A stretch of 64,000 bases of DNA, from positions 1,612,001-1,676,000 of the forward strand of contig NZ_CP049913.1 of assembly GCF_011306175.1 (NCBI RefSeq), given 5' to 3'. The translations under genes were made by a program, and so were the position numbers. Below, piece by piece: positions 30,507 through 41,362 of this stretch. This DNA is from Vibrio sp. HDW18. Its GTDB lineage: Bacteria; Pseudomonadota; Gammaproteobacteria; Enterobacterales; Vibrionaceae. The first letter of the stretch is position 1, and each line of letters opens with the position of its first letter. The notes under the pieces were generated by a model that saw nothing but the letters and a program-made list of their open reading frames with translations, searched no databases and had not been told where the DNA came from.

Positions 30507-31235
30507 ATGATTGCTGTATTGCGTATCTTCGCCGTGGCCGTATTTGCCATTGTGATGTTTGTATTTGGTTGTGGCTACTGCTTGCTTAGTCCGCGCAACC
30601 CAAAACATGTGTATACCTTTGGTAAAAAATTTGCCGCGATGTCAAAAGTGTTCGGGATCCAACTGGAATACCGAGCGCCTGCTGATATCGATCAGCGTGG
30701 TCAGCATGTGTACATTGCTAACCATCAAAATAACTGGGATCTCTTTACCGTATCTAAAGCAGTCACTCCAAAAGTGGTGACGGTGGGTAAAAAAAGCTTG
30801 GCTTGGATGCCGCTGTTTGGCCAGCTGTATTGGTTAACCGGTAATATTTTGATTGATCGTAGCAATAAAGCCAAAGCCAAAGGCACTATAGATCAAGTGA
30901 TTGATTCGATGCGCCACAGTGATGTTTCGGTGTGGATGTTCCCTGAAGGAACTCGTTCACGCGGACGTGGTTTATTGCCATTTAAAGCCGGTGCATTTCA
31001 TGCGGCGATTGGTGCTGGGGTGCCGATCATTCCGATTGTGTGTAGCTCGACCGATAAGCTTAGCTTTAATCGCTGGAACAACGGGCATGTGATTGTCGAG
31101 GTGTTACCACCGATCAGCACTGAAGGTTACAGCAAAGAGAATATTCGCGAGCTGTCCCAGCTTTGCCGTCAGCAGATGCAAACTAAACTCGCCGAGTTGG
31201 ATGCCGAAGTGGCGGAGCTGAACCGTAAAGCCTAG
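30507..31235 (+). CDS. plsC: 1-acyl-sn-glycerol-3-phosphate acyltransferase
   Basis: 242 residues. Adds the second acyl chain to make phosphatidic acid at the inner membrane. One N-terminal membrane segment (about 5-25). The catalytic HX4D motif is NHQNNWD (residues 72-78). FPEGTRSRG (near 145-153) binds glycerol phosphate, and VPIIPIV is block IV. Follows the murA terminator and has its own terminator. Confidence 0.95.
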   Translation: MIAVLRIFAVAVFAIVMFVFGCGYCLLSPRNPKHVYTFGKKFAAMSKVFGIQLEYRAPADIDQRGQHVYIANHQNNWDLFTVSKAVTPKVVTVGKKSLAWMPLFGQLYWLTGNILIDRSNKAKAKGTIDQVIDSMRHSDVSVWMFPEGTRSRGRGLLPFKAGAFHAAIGAGVPIIPIVCSSTDKLSFNRWNNGHVIVEVLPPISTEGYSKENIRELSQLCRQQMQTKLAELDAEVAELNRKA

Positions 31236-31258
31236 TCGCAGAGTTGATTGACACGAAT

Positions 31259-31287
31259 AAAAAGGGTTGCCAGTGGCAACCCTTTTT
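31259..31287. terminator. bidirectional terminator between plsC and ridA
   Basis: A5-GGGTTGCCA-G-TGGCAACCC-T5 hairpin between convergent genes, strong in both directions. Confidence 0.9.
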
Positions 31288-31311
31288 GTATTTGAGATCC
31301 AATCAATGGGA

Positions 31312-31701
31312 TTACTTACGCACCGCGATGGCTTCAATTTCGATGCCGACATCTTTTGGCAGTCGTGCCACTTCGACGCAAGAACGCGCAGGGTAATGGG
31401 CGACCTTATGTTCATCAAAGAACGCACCGTAGACTTGGTTTACGCTAGCAAAGTCATTGAGATCTTTGACAAAGACCGTCATTTTAACAATGTCACCCAC
31501 GGTAAGGCCTGAAGCTTCCACTACTGCTTTTACGTTATCCAGTGATTGGCGAGCTTGCGCTGCGATATCGCTAGGAATGTCACCGGTCGTTGGATTGACT
31601 GGGATTTGCCCAGAAGTGAGCACCATATTACCCAGATCAATCCCCTGAATATAAGGGCCAATTGCCGCTGGGGCTGCTTGCGTATGCAGAACTTTTGTCA
31701 T
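31312..31701 (-). CDS. ridA: enamine/imine deaminase RidA
   Basis: 129 residues, Rid/YjgF/UK114 family. Hydrolyses reactive 2-aminoacrylate made by PLP enzymes. Motifs: AAPAAIGPYIQGID, LTSGQIPVNPTTGDIP, and the signature ARSCVEVARLPKDVGIEIEAIA with the substrate-binding Arg. ATG 31701 (MTKVLHTQAAP) fits the family. The open frame to 31773 runs through the pyrI terminator. Confidence 0.95.
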   Translation of the reverse strand: MTKVLHTQAAPAAIGPYIQGIDLGNMVLTSGQIPVNPTTGDIPSDIAAQARQSLDNVKAVVEASGLTVGDIVKMTVFVKDLNDFASVNQVYGAFFDEHKVAHYPARSCVEVARLPKDVGIEIEAIAVRK

Positions 31702-31763
31702 GTTGATTATCCGTCGGTTATTGCCAAATCGCCGTTTAGTTTGCCTGTAAACCCTGCATGGGT

Positions 31764-31787
31764 AAAGCGCCACGTCACTGGCGCTCT
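31764..31787 (-). terminator. pyrBI terminator hairpin
   Basis: AGCGCCA-GTGACG-TGGCGCT on the minus strand just after the pyrI stop. The following T-run is short, so strength is uncertain. Confidence 0.55.
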
Positions 31788-31793
31788 GCTTGC

Positions 31794-32261
31794 TTAGGCT
31801 TCGATTTCGGTCACGACATCACGGGCAAACACTTTTTCACAGTATTTGCACTTAAGCCGGATATCCTGATTTTTCTCAATAATTTTAAAGCTGCTTTCTA
31901 CCGGCTCATTATGTGAAATACAGTTGCTATTTGGGCAGGCAAACACATTATTGATCCGCGTCGGTAGCTGGAGCGCCAATTTTTTCACCACTTGATAGTC
32001 TTCAATCTGATTGACGGTGGCATGTGGCGCATACAGTGCAAGCTTATTGGCTTGTGCTTCACTGATGAATACATTTTCAATTTTGAGCAGATCTTTGCTG
32101 CCCAGCGCTGAAGACGGTAGATTGAGGCCGATGGTGACACGTTGCGTGGAATGGTGCATATCAAACAGTTTCAGTACTTTAATCCCTACTTGTGCTGGAA
32201 TATGGTCAATCACCGTGCCGTTGTTGATCGCTTCAACTTGTAGTTTGGTCTCTTTTGTCAT
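31794..32261 (-). CDS. pyrI: aspartate carbamoyltransferase regulatory chain
   Basis: 155 residues. Allosteric subunit of ATCase, binding CTP/ATP in the N-terminal domain. The structural zinc site is formed by four cysteines in FACPNSNCI and [10 protein letters not shown]. Separated by 12 nt from pyrB, so an operon. Confidence 0.96.
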   Translation of the reverse strand: MTKETKLQVEAINNGTVIDHIPAQVGIKVLKLFDMHHSTQRVTIGLNLPSSALGSKDLLKIENVFISEAQANKLALYAPHATVNQIEDYQVVKKLALQLPTRINNVFACPNSNCISHNEPVESSFKIIEKNQDIRLKCKYCEKVFARDVVTEIEA

Positions 32262-32273
32262 GATCGGTTCTCC

Positions 32274-33203
32274 TTACAACGATTCGTTTAAAACCAAAGC
32301 CAGCAGGGCTTCACGAGCATAAACCCCGTTTTCAACCTGTTGGAAATAGTAAGCGTGTGGGGTTTTATCAACATCGGTGGTGATCTCATCCACACGAGGC
32401 AGTGGATGCAACACTTTGAGATTAGTGCGAGCTTGATTGAGGTGGGCGGCAGTCAAAACGTACGCCGATTTAATATGCACGTACTCAGACTCATCAAACC
32501 GCTCTTTTTGCACACGGGTCATGTACAGAATATCGAGCTCAGGGATTACGCTTTCCATATCGTTGAACATTTGATACTGCACACCGGCTTCATCGAGTTC
32601 TTCACAGATGTAATCCGGCATCGCCAGTGCTTCAGGAGCGACAAAGAAGAAGCGGTTATTATCAAATTTAGCCAGAGCTTGTGCCAGCGAGTGTACGGTA
32701 CGGCCATATTTCAAATCGCCGACAAACGCTACATTGAGATTATCGAGTCGCCCTTGCGTTTCAAAAATAGAGTACAGATCCAGCAAGGTTTGTGATGGGT
32801 GCTGGTTAGAGCCGTCACCCGCGTTAATCACTGGGACGCCATTAGAAAATTCAGAAGCTAAACGTGCCGCACCTTCTTGTGGGTGGCGCATCACAAATGC
32901 ATCAACATAAGAGGAAATCACGCGTACTGAATCGGCCAGTGTTTCGCCTTTTTTGGCCAGCGAGGTATTACCGCCGTTATCAAAGCCAATCACGCTGCCG
33001 CCGATACGTTGAATAGCGGTTTCGAACGAGAGGCGAGTACGGGTAGAGGGTTCAAAGAAACAGCTCGCCACCACTTTGTGCTTGATCAATTCAGGATTGG
33101 GTTGTGCCTTCAGTTGGCCTGCGGTTTTCACAATCAACTCCAACTCTGCGCGCGAGAGTTCAGCAATCGAGATAATGTGCTTTTGGTAAAGCGAATTCGC
33201 CAT
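32274..33203 (-). CDS. pyrB: aspartate carbamoyltransferase catalytic chain
   Basis: 309 residues. First committed step of pyrimidine synthesis: carbamoyl phosphate plus aspartate. The carbamoyl-phosphate motif is [13 protein letters not shown], the mobile-loop lysine lies in [11 protein letters not shown], and the HPLPRVDEI motif is near the C terminus. Expression should be governed by the upstream leader peptide and attenuator. Confidence 0.96.
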   Translation of the reverse strand: MANSLYQKHIISIAELSRAELELIVKTAGQLKAQPNPELIKHKVVASCFFEPSTRTRLSFETAIQRIGGSVIGFDNGGNTSLAKKGETLADSVRVISSYVDAFVMRHPQEGAARLASEFSNGVPVINAGDGSNQHPSQTLLDLYSIFETQGRLDNLNVAFVGDLKYGRTVHSLAQALAKFDNNRFFFVAPEALAMPDYICEELDEAGVQYQMFNDMESVIPELDILYMTRVQKERFDESEYVHIKSAYVLTAAHLNQARTNLKVLHPLPRVDEITTDVDKTPHAYYFQQVENGVYAREALLALVLNESL

Positions 33204-33234
33204 GATCGTCTTCCCTATATGTTCTAATAGCTAT

Positions 33235-33260
33235 AAAAAAGCCCCCCATAAGGGAGGCTT
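33235..33260 (-). terminator. pyrBI attenuator
   Basis: On the minus strand AAGCCTCCC-TTAT-GGGGGGCTT runs into T6, an intrinsic terminator. It overlaps the stop of the leader ORF and lies about 32 nt before pyrB. As in E. coli pyrBI, coupled translation of the leader under low UTP should prevent its formation. Confidence 0.9.
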
Positions 33261-33355
33261 TAACAAATCAATGAGGGGAAAAACAGCGGCGCTAGTAAGT
33301 CAAACGACTGACTACTATTGACACTATTTTGAGCTGCACGTTGTGCAAATTTCAT
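33260..33355 (-). CDS. pyrL: pyrBI leader peptide
   Basis: 31-codon ORF starting ATG 33355 (MKFAQRAAQNS..., ending FFPSLIC) with SD AGGGG. Its stop lies on the ascending arm of the attenuator, and the last third is pyrimidine-rich (TTTTTCCCCTC in the coding strand), the RNA-polymerase pause segment in UTP-sensed attenuation. Too short for routine calling, but the position and architecture fit PyrL. Confidence 0.85.
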   Translation of the reverse strand: MKFAQRAAQNSVNSSQSFDLLAPLFFPSLIC

Positions 33356-33382
33356 TGGATACCCCTCAGACAAACGGTCGAA

Positions 33383-33410
33383 ATTATACGCCGAAAGTTT
33401 GTGAGCGCAA
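33383..33410 (-). promoter_or_regulatory. pyrBI promoter
   Basis: On the minus strand -35 TTGCGC (33405-33410) and -10 TATAAT (33383-33388) with a 16-bp spacer, about 28 nt before the leader ATG. Confidence 0.65.
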
Positions 33411-33469
33411 GCGATTACATCACACAGTGCGGGGATATTCGGTCACTTATCGTCGCCAATCTATGTCAG

Positions 33470-34471
33470 CTAGCCTAAGGTTGCCACCATCACCGCCTTG
33501 ATAGTGTGTAAGCGGTTTTCGGCTTGATCAAACACAATTGAGTGGGCTGATTCAAAGACCTCTTCGGTGACTTCCAAGCCTTGCATGTCATATTGAGCGG
33601 CAATTTGCTGGCCAAGCACCGTTTCATCATTATGAAAGGCCGGTAAACAGTGCATAAATTTGACCTGTGGGTTACCGGTCGCTTGGATGGCATCCATGTT
33701 GACTTGGTAGGGCTTCATTAACGCCACTCGTTCGTCCCACGCCTCGGCCGCTTCGCCCATTGAAACCCACACATCGGTGTAGAGGAAATCACAGCCTTTA
33801 ACGCCTTGTTGCACCTCTTCGCTTAAGGTGATTTTGGCCCCAGTTTGCTTGGCAATCTGTTGGCAGGTTGCCACCAAGGCATCATTTGGCCAGTAGGCTT
33901 TCGGCGCGATTAAGCGAATGTCCATGCCCATTTTCGCGGCACCGACCATCAGGGAGTTGCCCATATTGTTACGTGCATCGCCTAGGTAGGCGAACTTGAT
34001 TTCATGCAGTGGTTTACCATCACCATGCTCTTGCATAGTGAGCAGGTCGGCTAATATTTGGGTTGGATGAAACTCATCGGTTAAACCATTCCATACAGGT
34101 ACGCCAGCATATTGACCGAGCTCTTCAACAATCGCTTGGCCAAAACCACGATATTGAATGCCGTCATACATGCGACCTAATACGCGCGCGGTATCTTTCA
34201 TCGACTCTTTATGGCCAATTTGTGAGCCGGATGGGCCGATGTAAGAGACTTGCGCCCCTTGATCGAAGGCTGCAACTTCAAAGGCACAGCGTGTCCGAGT
34301 CGAGGACTTTTCAAAGATCAGCGCAATATTTTTGCCTTGCAGCTTTTTCTGCTCAGTACCAGCGTATTTGGCTCGTTTTAGCTCAGCAGCTAAATCCAGC
34401 AGAAAGTGGATCTCTTTGGTGGTGAAGTCGAGTAGCTTGAGAAAATTGCGGTTGCGTAAATTGAAAGCCAT
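33470..34471 (-). CDS. argF: ornithine carbamoyltransferase
   Basis: 333 residues. Makes citrulline from ornithine and carbamoyl phosphate. Carbamoyl-phosphate motif [12 protein letters not shown], ornithine-site motif MHCLPAFH, and [14 protein letters not shown]. Start ATG 34471. Upstream ARG boxes indicate an anabolic, ArgR-repressed enzyme rather than a catabolic ArcB, although the protein alone cannot fully decide this. Confidence 0.93.
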   Translation of the reverse strand: MAFNLRNRNFLKLLDFTTKEIHFLLDLAAELKRAKYAGTEQKKLQGKNIALIFEKSSTRTRCAFEVAAFDQGAQVSYIGPSGSQIGHKESMKDTARVLGRMYDGIQYRGFGQAIVEELGQYAGVPVWNGLTDEFHPTQILADLLTMQEHGDGKPLHEIKFAYLGDARNNMGNSLMVGAAKMGMDIRLIAPKAYWPNDALVATCQQIAKQTGAKITLSEEVQQGVKGCDFLYTDVWVSMGEAAEAWDERVALMKPYQVNMDAIQATGNPQVKFMHCLPAFHNDETVLGQQIAAQYDMQGLEVTEEVFESAHSIVFDQAENRLHTIKAVMVATLG

Positions 34472-34529
34472 TGGCTGATCCTTATTTGGCGATTCCAGTT
34501 ACGCTCAGTAAATCATAAAAATGCCGTAA

Positions 34530-34565
34530 AAGTGAATAAATATTTACCGTTGATAAATAAAAGTC
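34530..34565 (-). promoter_or_regulatory. tandem ARG boxes (ArgR operator) of argF
   Basis: GTGAATAAATATTTAC (34532-34547) closely follows the ARG-box consensus TGAATWWWWATTCA. A weaker partner GTTGATAAATAAAAGT lies one base further (34549-34564). Paired boxes at helical spacing are the standard ArgR hexamer target. Confidence 0.75.
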
Positions 34566-34618
34566 GCGATAAAAGCGAGGTGATAAGGTGAGATGCAGAT
34601 AACATCTCACCGACAGGC

Positions 34619-35995
34619 TTATAAATTTTGCTCAGCGAATTCAGCCAAACGGCTGCGTACCACGCCATTCAGATGGATGTTGGCGCTGCCTGCAAAGTTT
34701 TTGAAGCGCTCAACCATGTAGGTGAGGCCGGAAGTAACAGGGGTTAAATAGTGCGAGTCAATTTGGGCTAAGTTACCTGAGCAGACAATCTTGGTGCCTT
34801 CACCACAGCGAGTAATGATGGTTTTGATTTGTGAAGCGGTCAGATTCTGGCACTCATCGAGCAGCACAAAGGCATTTTGGATTGAGCGGCCACGCATAAA
34901 GTTGATCGATTTAAACTGAATATTGGCTTTATCGCAGATGTATTTGAGTGAGCCTTCAGTGCAGTGATCATTTTTATGCAGCGCTTCTAAGGTATCGGTG
35001 ATTGAAGCGAGCCACGGCAGCATTTTTTCCTCTTCGCTACCGGGTAAAAATCCAATCGATTCACCAATATCCGGTGTGTTGCGGGTGACGATGATTTTAT
35101 CAAACATTTTACGCTCAAGCGTTTGCTCTAAGGCGGCGGCCATGGCGAGCAAGGTTTTACCACTGCCTGCGGCTCCGGTGAGGATCACCAGATCCATCTC
35201 AGGATCGAGCAGCGCATCGAGCGCCATAGCTTGGTAAATATTTTTCGGTGTGATGCCCCAAGCGCGACGATGCACCATGCGATCGCGGCTCAGATCACGT
35301 AGGGTTAATTTATCGTCATCAATACTTTCGACTCGCGCGGCGAAATCGCTATCTTCATCGATCACATATTGATTGAGAAAGGTCGGGTCAAAAGGGGCGC
35401 GATCTAACTTATGAAAGGTGTGGCCAGCTAAAGTGTAGCTTTCAACCTCGGCGACACTATCCCAAAAATGTCCAGCGCGAGTTTGAAAGCCTTTAGTCAG
35501 ATACTGAATATCATCAATCAGTTGATCGGTACGATAATCTTCAACCTGTAACACTCCAGCACCTTTGGCCCGCAAACGCATATTAATGTCTTTGGTGACC
35601 AATACCACTGGGCGTGGGGCGTGCTGAGTTTGTAAATAGAGCACCGCATTGAGGATCCGGTTATCCCCCTCTTTATCGGTAAACGCTTTGACCGTTTCCG
35701 CTAGGGCATAATCGGCCAAAATCGCCAGTGTGCCGCTGGCACCATGCTGTTTAGACAGTGAAATTCCAGAGCTGATTTGTTCCGGTGTCGCTTCATGAAA
35801 CAGGTGTTCTAAGGCGCGAATCGCCACCCTCGCATCACGTGCTACATCGCGTTTGCTATCTTTAATTCGATCCAGCTCTTCCAGTACGGTCATCGGGATG
35901 ATCACATCGTGCTCTTGGAAAGAGTAAATCGCAAGGGGCTCGTGCAGTAGGATATTGGTATCTAAGACAAACAGTTTGCGAACAGTATCGCTCAT
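34619..35995 (-). CDS. PhoH-family protein with N-terminal PIN domain
   Basis: 458 residues. An N-terminal PIN nuclease domain (about 5-140, KLFVLDTNILLHEP with the first catalytic Asp, and VLVTKDINMRLRAKG) is fused to a PhoH-type ATPase. Walker A is LTGAAGSGKTLLAMA and Walker B FVLLDECQNL. Similar to PhoH2/YlaK, where RNA helicase and nuclease activities have been reported. The Vibrio role is unknown. ATG 35995 has AAGGAG at 6 nt. The ATG two codons earlier abuts the SD. Confidence 0.9.
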   Translation of the reverse strand: MSDTVRKLFVLDTNILLHEPLAIYSFQEHDVIIPMTVLEELDRIKDSKRDVARDARVAIRALEHLFHEATPEQISSGISLSKQHGASGTLAILADYALAETVKAFTDKEGDNRILNAVLYLQTQHAPRPVVLVTKDINMRLRAKGAGVLQVEDYRTDQLIDDIQYLTKGFQTRAGHFWDSVAEVESYTLAGHTFHKLDRAPFDPTFLNQYVIDEDSDFAARVESIDDDKLTLRDLSRDRMVHRRAWGITPKNIYQAMALDALLDPEMDLVILTGAAGSGKTLLAMAAALEQTLERKMFDKIIVTRNTPDIGESIGFLPGSEEEKMLPWLASITDTLEALHKNDHCTEGSLKYICDKANIQFKSINFMRGRSIQNAFVLLDECQNLTASQIKTIITRCGEGTKIVCSGNLAQIDSHYLTPVTSGLTYMVERFKNFAGSANIHLNGVVRSRLAEFAEQNL

Positions 35996-36069
35996 CAGCA
36001 TCTCCTTACGGCATACACTACATTATCAGGGTAAACCCATACGTATTGGCGCGTGGTACCAGTTAAGTA

Positions 36070-36197
36070 TATACCCTTCCTACTTGAAGCTGCAGCGGTG
36101 TTGGCGACGTTCGTTCACCCCAATCACATAGTTTGCCTATGCTCATGGGGACTCACTCACTTGCCGCCTACCTGCAACTCCAAGTTCTTTGGGTATA
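36070..36197. repeat. full-length ERIC element (128 bp)
   Basis: Imperfect palindrome with ends TATACCC..TTCCTACTTGAAG and CCAAGTTCTTTGGGTATA. Its centre contains the ERIC hallmark, read on the minus strand as GTGAGTGAGTCCCCATGAGC. The length matches the classical ~127-bp ERIC. It lies between the phoH-like gene and rapA, where it may form a long RNA hairpin. Confidence 0.9.
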
Positions 36198-36300
36198 GTC
36201 ATCACACCATTAAGCAATGCCACTGGTTGTTGACAATTTGATGTCAAGCCGCTGGCTTAGAAAAAAAAGTCACAAAAAGCCGCTTGTGATCGGGAATCAA

Positions 36301-36316
36301 CGTGACCTGTATCACG
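36301..36316. promoter_or_regulatory. CRP-like palindrome upstream of rapA
   Basis: CGTGACCTGTATCACG is a 5-6-5 inverted repeat with the TGA-N6-TCA spacing of CRP/FNR-family sites, about 120 bp before rapA. The outer base of each half-site departs from the CRP consensus TGTGA, so assignment is tentative. Confidence 0.3.
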
Positions 36317-36435
36317 CCATCAAGTAAGATTAGCGGCCTTTTTCTGCACCCCAATCGGCCTGTATCGATAAGCGACGGCTGATTGAATGGGAGTGCAAAA
36401 TTCTCTGCAACGCTATTTGATGAGGTAATCCATTC

Positions 36436-39345
36436 ATGTCATTTGCTTTAGGGCAACGCTGGATAAGCGATACGGAAAGTGAGCTCGGATTAGGTACTGT
36501 AGTGGCGCTTGATGCGCGTACGGTAACTTTGATGTTTGCGGCATCGGAAGAAAATCGTGTCTATGCACGCTCTGATGCGCCGGTCACCCGAGTGATCTTC
36601 AATGTCGGCGATGTGGTGGATAGCCAGCAAGGCTGGTCGTTACAAGTGGAACAGGTGCTTGACGAGCAAGGCGTATACACCTATTTAGGGACTCGCGTGG
36701 ATACGCAAGAGCCCGCGATTGCGCTGCGTGAAATTTTCCTCAGTAACCAAATTCGTTTTAATAAACCGCAGGATAAGTTGTTTGCTGGTCAAATTGACCG
36801 CATGGATAACTTTGTGCTGCGTTATCGTGCGCTGACCAATCAATATCAGCAGCACAAAAGCCCGATGCGTGGCTTGTGCGGTATGCGTGCTGGCCTTATC
36901 CCTCATCAGTTGTACATTGCCCATGAAGTGGGTCGTCGTCACGCGCCACGCGTACTGCTGGCCGATGAAGTTGGGCTTGGTAAAACCATCGAAGCGGGGA
37001 TGATCATTCACCAGCAAGTCTTGGCTGGCCGAGCGGAGCGGGTGTTGATTGTGGTGCCTGAAACGCTGCAGCATCAATGGCTAGTGGAGATGATGCGCCG
37101 CTTTAATTTGCACTTTTCTATTTTTGATGAAGAGCGCTGCGTCGAGGCATTGAATGAGGCGGATAACCCGTTTGAGACTCAGCAATACGTCCTCTGTTCA
37201 TTGAATTTTCTGCGCAAAAGTCGCCAGCGTTTTGAACAAGCCTTAGAGGCCGACTGGGATTTATTGGTGGTGGATGAAGCGCACCACTTAGAATGGCACC
37301 CAGAAAAACCAAGCCGTGAATATCAAGTGATTGAAGCGCTGACCGAGCAAACGCCTGGCGTATTGCTGCTGACGGCAACCCCTGAGCAGCTTGGGCGTGA
37401 AAGTCACTTTGCTCGTTTGCGTCTGCTCGATGCGGATCGCTTCTATGATTATCAGGCCTTTGTTGAAGAAGAGGCGCAGTACGCTCCTGTCGCGGATGCG
37501 GTCACCGCGCTATTTAGCGGCGATAAACTGAGTGATGAAGCGAAAAATAAAATCGCGGAACTGCTGTCCGAGCAAGATGTCGAGCCACTGTTTAAAGCGC
37601 TAGAAGCCCATGCTTGTGCCGAAGAGATGGCGTTGGCTCGCCAAGAGCTGATCGATAACCTGATGGATCGTCACGGGACCGGGCGGGTTTTATTCCGCAA
37701 TACGCGGTCAGCGATCAAAGGCTTCCCTGTACGTAATGTGCACCTGTTGCCGCTGGATATTCCGAGCCAATACACTACATCGATGCGCGTCGCGGGTATG
37801 CTCGGCGGTAAGCTCAGCCCTGAAGCGCGCGCGATGAAAATGCTCTATCCCGAAGAGATTTTCCAAGAGTTTGAAGGGGATGAGTCTTGCTGGTGGCAAT
37901 TTGATTCGCGGGTCAACTGGTTGCTGGAAAAAGTTAAAGCTAAACGCAGTGACAAGATTTTGGTGATTGCTTCACGTGCCAGCACTGCGCTGCAATTGGA
38001 GCAAGCGCTACGTGAGCGCGAAGGCATTCGCGCTACCGTATTCCATGAAGGCATGTCGATCATCGAACGCGATAAAGCCGCCGCCTACTTTGCCCAAGAA
38101 GAGGGCGGTGCTCAGGTGCTGATTTGTAGTGAAATTGGTTCTGAAGGACGTAACTTCCAATTTGCCAACCAACTAGTGATGTTTGATCTGCCGTTCAACC
38201 CGGATTTGCTTGAGCAGCGAATTGGGCGTTTGGATCGGATTGGTCAGCAACGCGATATTGATATTTACGTACCGTATTTGACCGATACCTCACAAGCGAT
38301 TTTAGCCCGTTGGTATCAAGAAGGTTTGAACGCTTTTGCGCAAACCTGCCCAACGGGGCGTGCGGTATACGATGCGTTTGCCGAACGTCTGATCCCGATC
38401 CTTGCTGCCGGTGGTGGTGACGAGCTGGAAGAGATCATTGAGCAATCGGCCAAGCTCAACAAAACCTTACACGCACAGTTGGAAGTTGGCCGTGATCGCT
38501 TATTGGAAATGCACTCCAACGGTGGAGATAAAGCGCGGCACATTGCCGAACAAATTGCCCAAACCGATGGTGATACCAATTTGGTTACTTTCGCGCTCGG
38601 CTTGTTTGACGCGATTGGTTTACATCAAGAAGATCGTGGTGAAAATGCCTTGGTGGTGACTCCGGCTGAGCACATGATGGTGCCCAGTTATCCGGGGCTG
38701 CCTTATGAAGGAGCGACCATTACCTTTGATCGAACAACGGCACTGTCTCGTGAAGATATGCACTTTATCAGTTGGGAGCACCCGATGATCCAAGGTGGTA
38801 TCGATCTGCTGATGAGTGAAGCGGTTGGCGTATGCGCGGTATCGCTGCTCAAAAACAAAGCGCTACCTGTAGGCACGATTTTACTCGAATTGGTGTATGT
38901 GGTGGATGTGCAAGCGCCGAAACGCAGTGGCATCAGTCGCTTCTTGCCGGTGTCACCGATCCGTATTCTGCTCGATGCGCGCGGTAATGATCTCTCGACA
39001 CAAGTGGAGTTTGAAGGTTTTAACCGCCAATTAAGTCCAGTCAATCGCCATTTAGCCAGTAAATTTGTTAGCTCAGTGCAGCATGATGTGCATCGTTTGA
39101 TCACGGCCAGTGAAACGCTCGCTGAGGTACAAGTCAATGCGATCCGTGAACAAGCACAGCGTGATATGCAGCAGAGTTTGCATGGTGAATTAGAGCGTTT
39201 GCTGGCGCTTAAAGCGGTCAATCCGAACATTCGTGATCAAGAGATTGAAGCGTTAGAGCAGCAAATCCAAGCCCTGACCGGTTATATTGCCAATGCGCAG
39301 TATCAATTGGATTCATTGCGTTTGATTGTGGTCGCGCATAACTAA
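36436..39345 (+). CDS. rapA: RNA polymerase-associated ATPase RapA
   Basis: 969 residues. SWI2/SNF2 ATPase that recycles RNA polymerase. N-terminal tandem Tudor-like domain (about 1-110), then helicase motifs: [11 protein letters not shown] (near 180), II VVDEAHH (near 277), [11 protein letters not shown], and [16 protein letters not shown] (near 595). Full length. Starts at ATG 36436 with GAGG upstream and ends in a clear terminator. Confidence 0.96.
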   Translation: MSFALGQRWISDTESELGLGTVVALDARTVTLMFAASEENRVYARSDAPVTRVIFNVGDVVDSQQGWSLQVEQVLDEQGVYTYLGTRVDTQEPAIALREIFLSNQIRFNKPQDKLFAGQIDRMDNFVLRYRALTNQYQQHKSPMRGLCGMRAGLIPHQLYIAHEVGRRHAPRVLLADEVGLGKTIEAGMIIHQQVLAGRAERVLIVVPETLQHQWLVEMMRRFNLHFSIFDEERCVEALNEADNPFETQQYVLCSLNFLRKSRQRFEQALEADWDLLVVDEAHHLEWHPEKPSREYQVIEALTEQTPGVLLLTATPEQLGRESHFARLRLLDADRFYDYQAFVEEEAQYAPVADAVTALFSGDKLSDEAKNKIAELLSEQDVEPLFKALEAHACAEEMALARQELIDNLMDRHGTGRVLFRNTRSAIKGFPVRNVHLLPLDIPSQYTTSMRVAGMLGGKLSPEARAMKMLYPEEIFQEFEGDESCWWQFDSRVNWLLEKVKAKRSDKILVIASRASTALQLEQALREREGIRATVFHEGMSIIERDKAAAYFAQEEGGAQVLICSEIGSEGRNFQFANQLVMFDLPFNPDLLEQRIGRLDRIGQQRDIDIYVPYLTDTSQAILARWYQEGLNAFAQTCPTGRAVYDAFAERLIPILAAGGGDELEEIIEQSAKLNKTLHAQLEVGRDRLLEMHSNGGDKARHIAEQIAQTDGDTNLVTFALGLFDAIGLHQEDRGENALVVTPAEHMMVPSYPGLPYEGATITFDRTTALSREDMHFISWEHPMIQGGIDLLMSEAVGVCAVSLLKNKALPVGTILLELVYVVDVQAPKRSGISRFLPVSPIRILLDARGNDLSTQVEFEGFNRQLSPVNRHLASKFVSSVQHDVHRLITASETLAEVQVNAIREQAQRDMQQSLHGELERLLALKAVNPNIRDQEIEALEQQIQALTGYIANAQYQLDSLRLIVVAHN

Positions 39346-39371
39346 GTCATTGTGCCGTGCACTCAATAGCC

Positions 39372-39396
39372 AAGGCCTTCAAATGAAGGCCTTTTT
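39372..39396. terminator. rapA terminator (bidirectional)
   Basis: AAGGCCTTC-AAAT-GAAGGCCTT followed by T3-T5, between rapA and the convergent acyltransferase gene. Confidence 0.85.
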
Positions 39397-39437
39397 AATG
39401 ACTCACGGGTAATTAATCGCCATAGCGTGTAGTCGAA

Positions 39438-41273
<1,836 letters not shown>

Positions 41274-41362
41274 TCACGGTGGACCGTTGCCGTTATAATG
41301 GTTCTTTTACGCTTAAAATCGTCGAACTATTGTGCTATGTGACTGATATTTTTAAAAGCATT

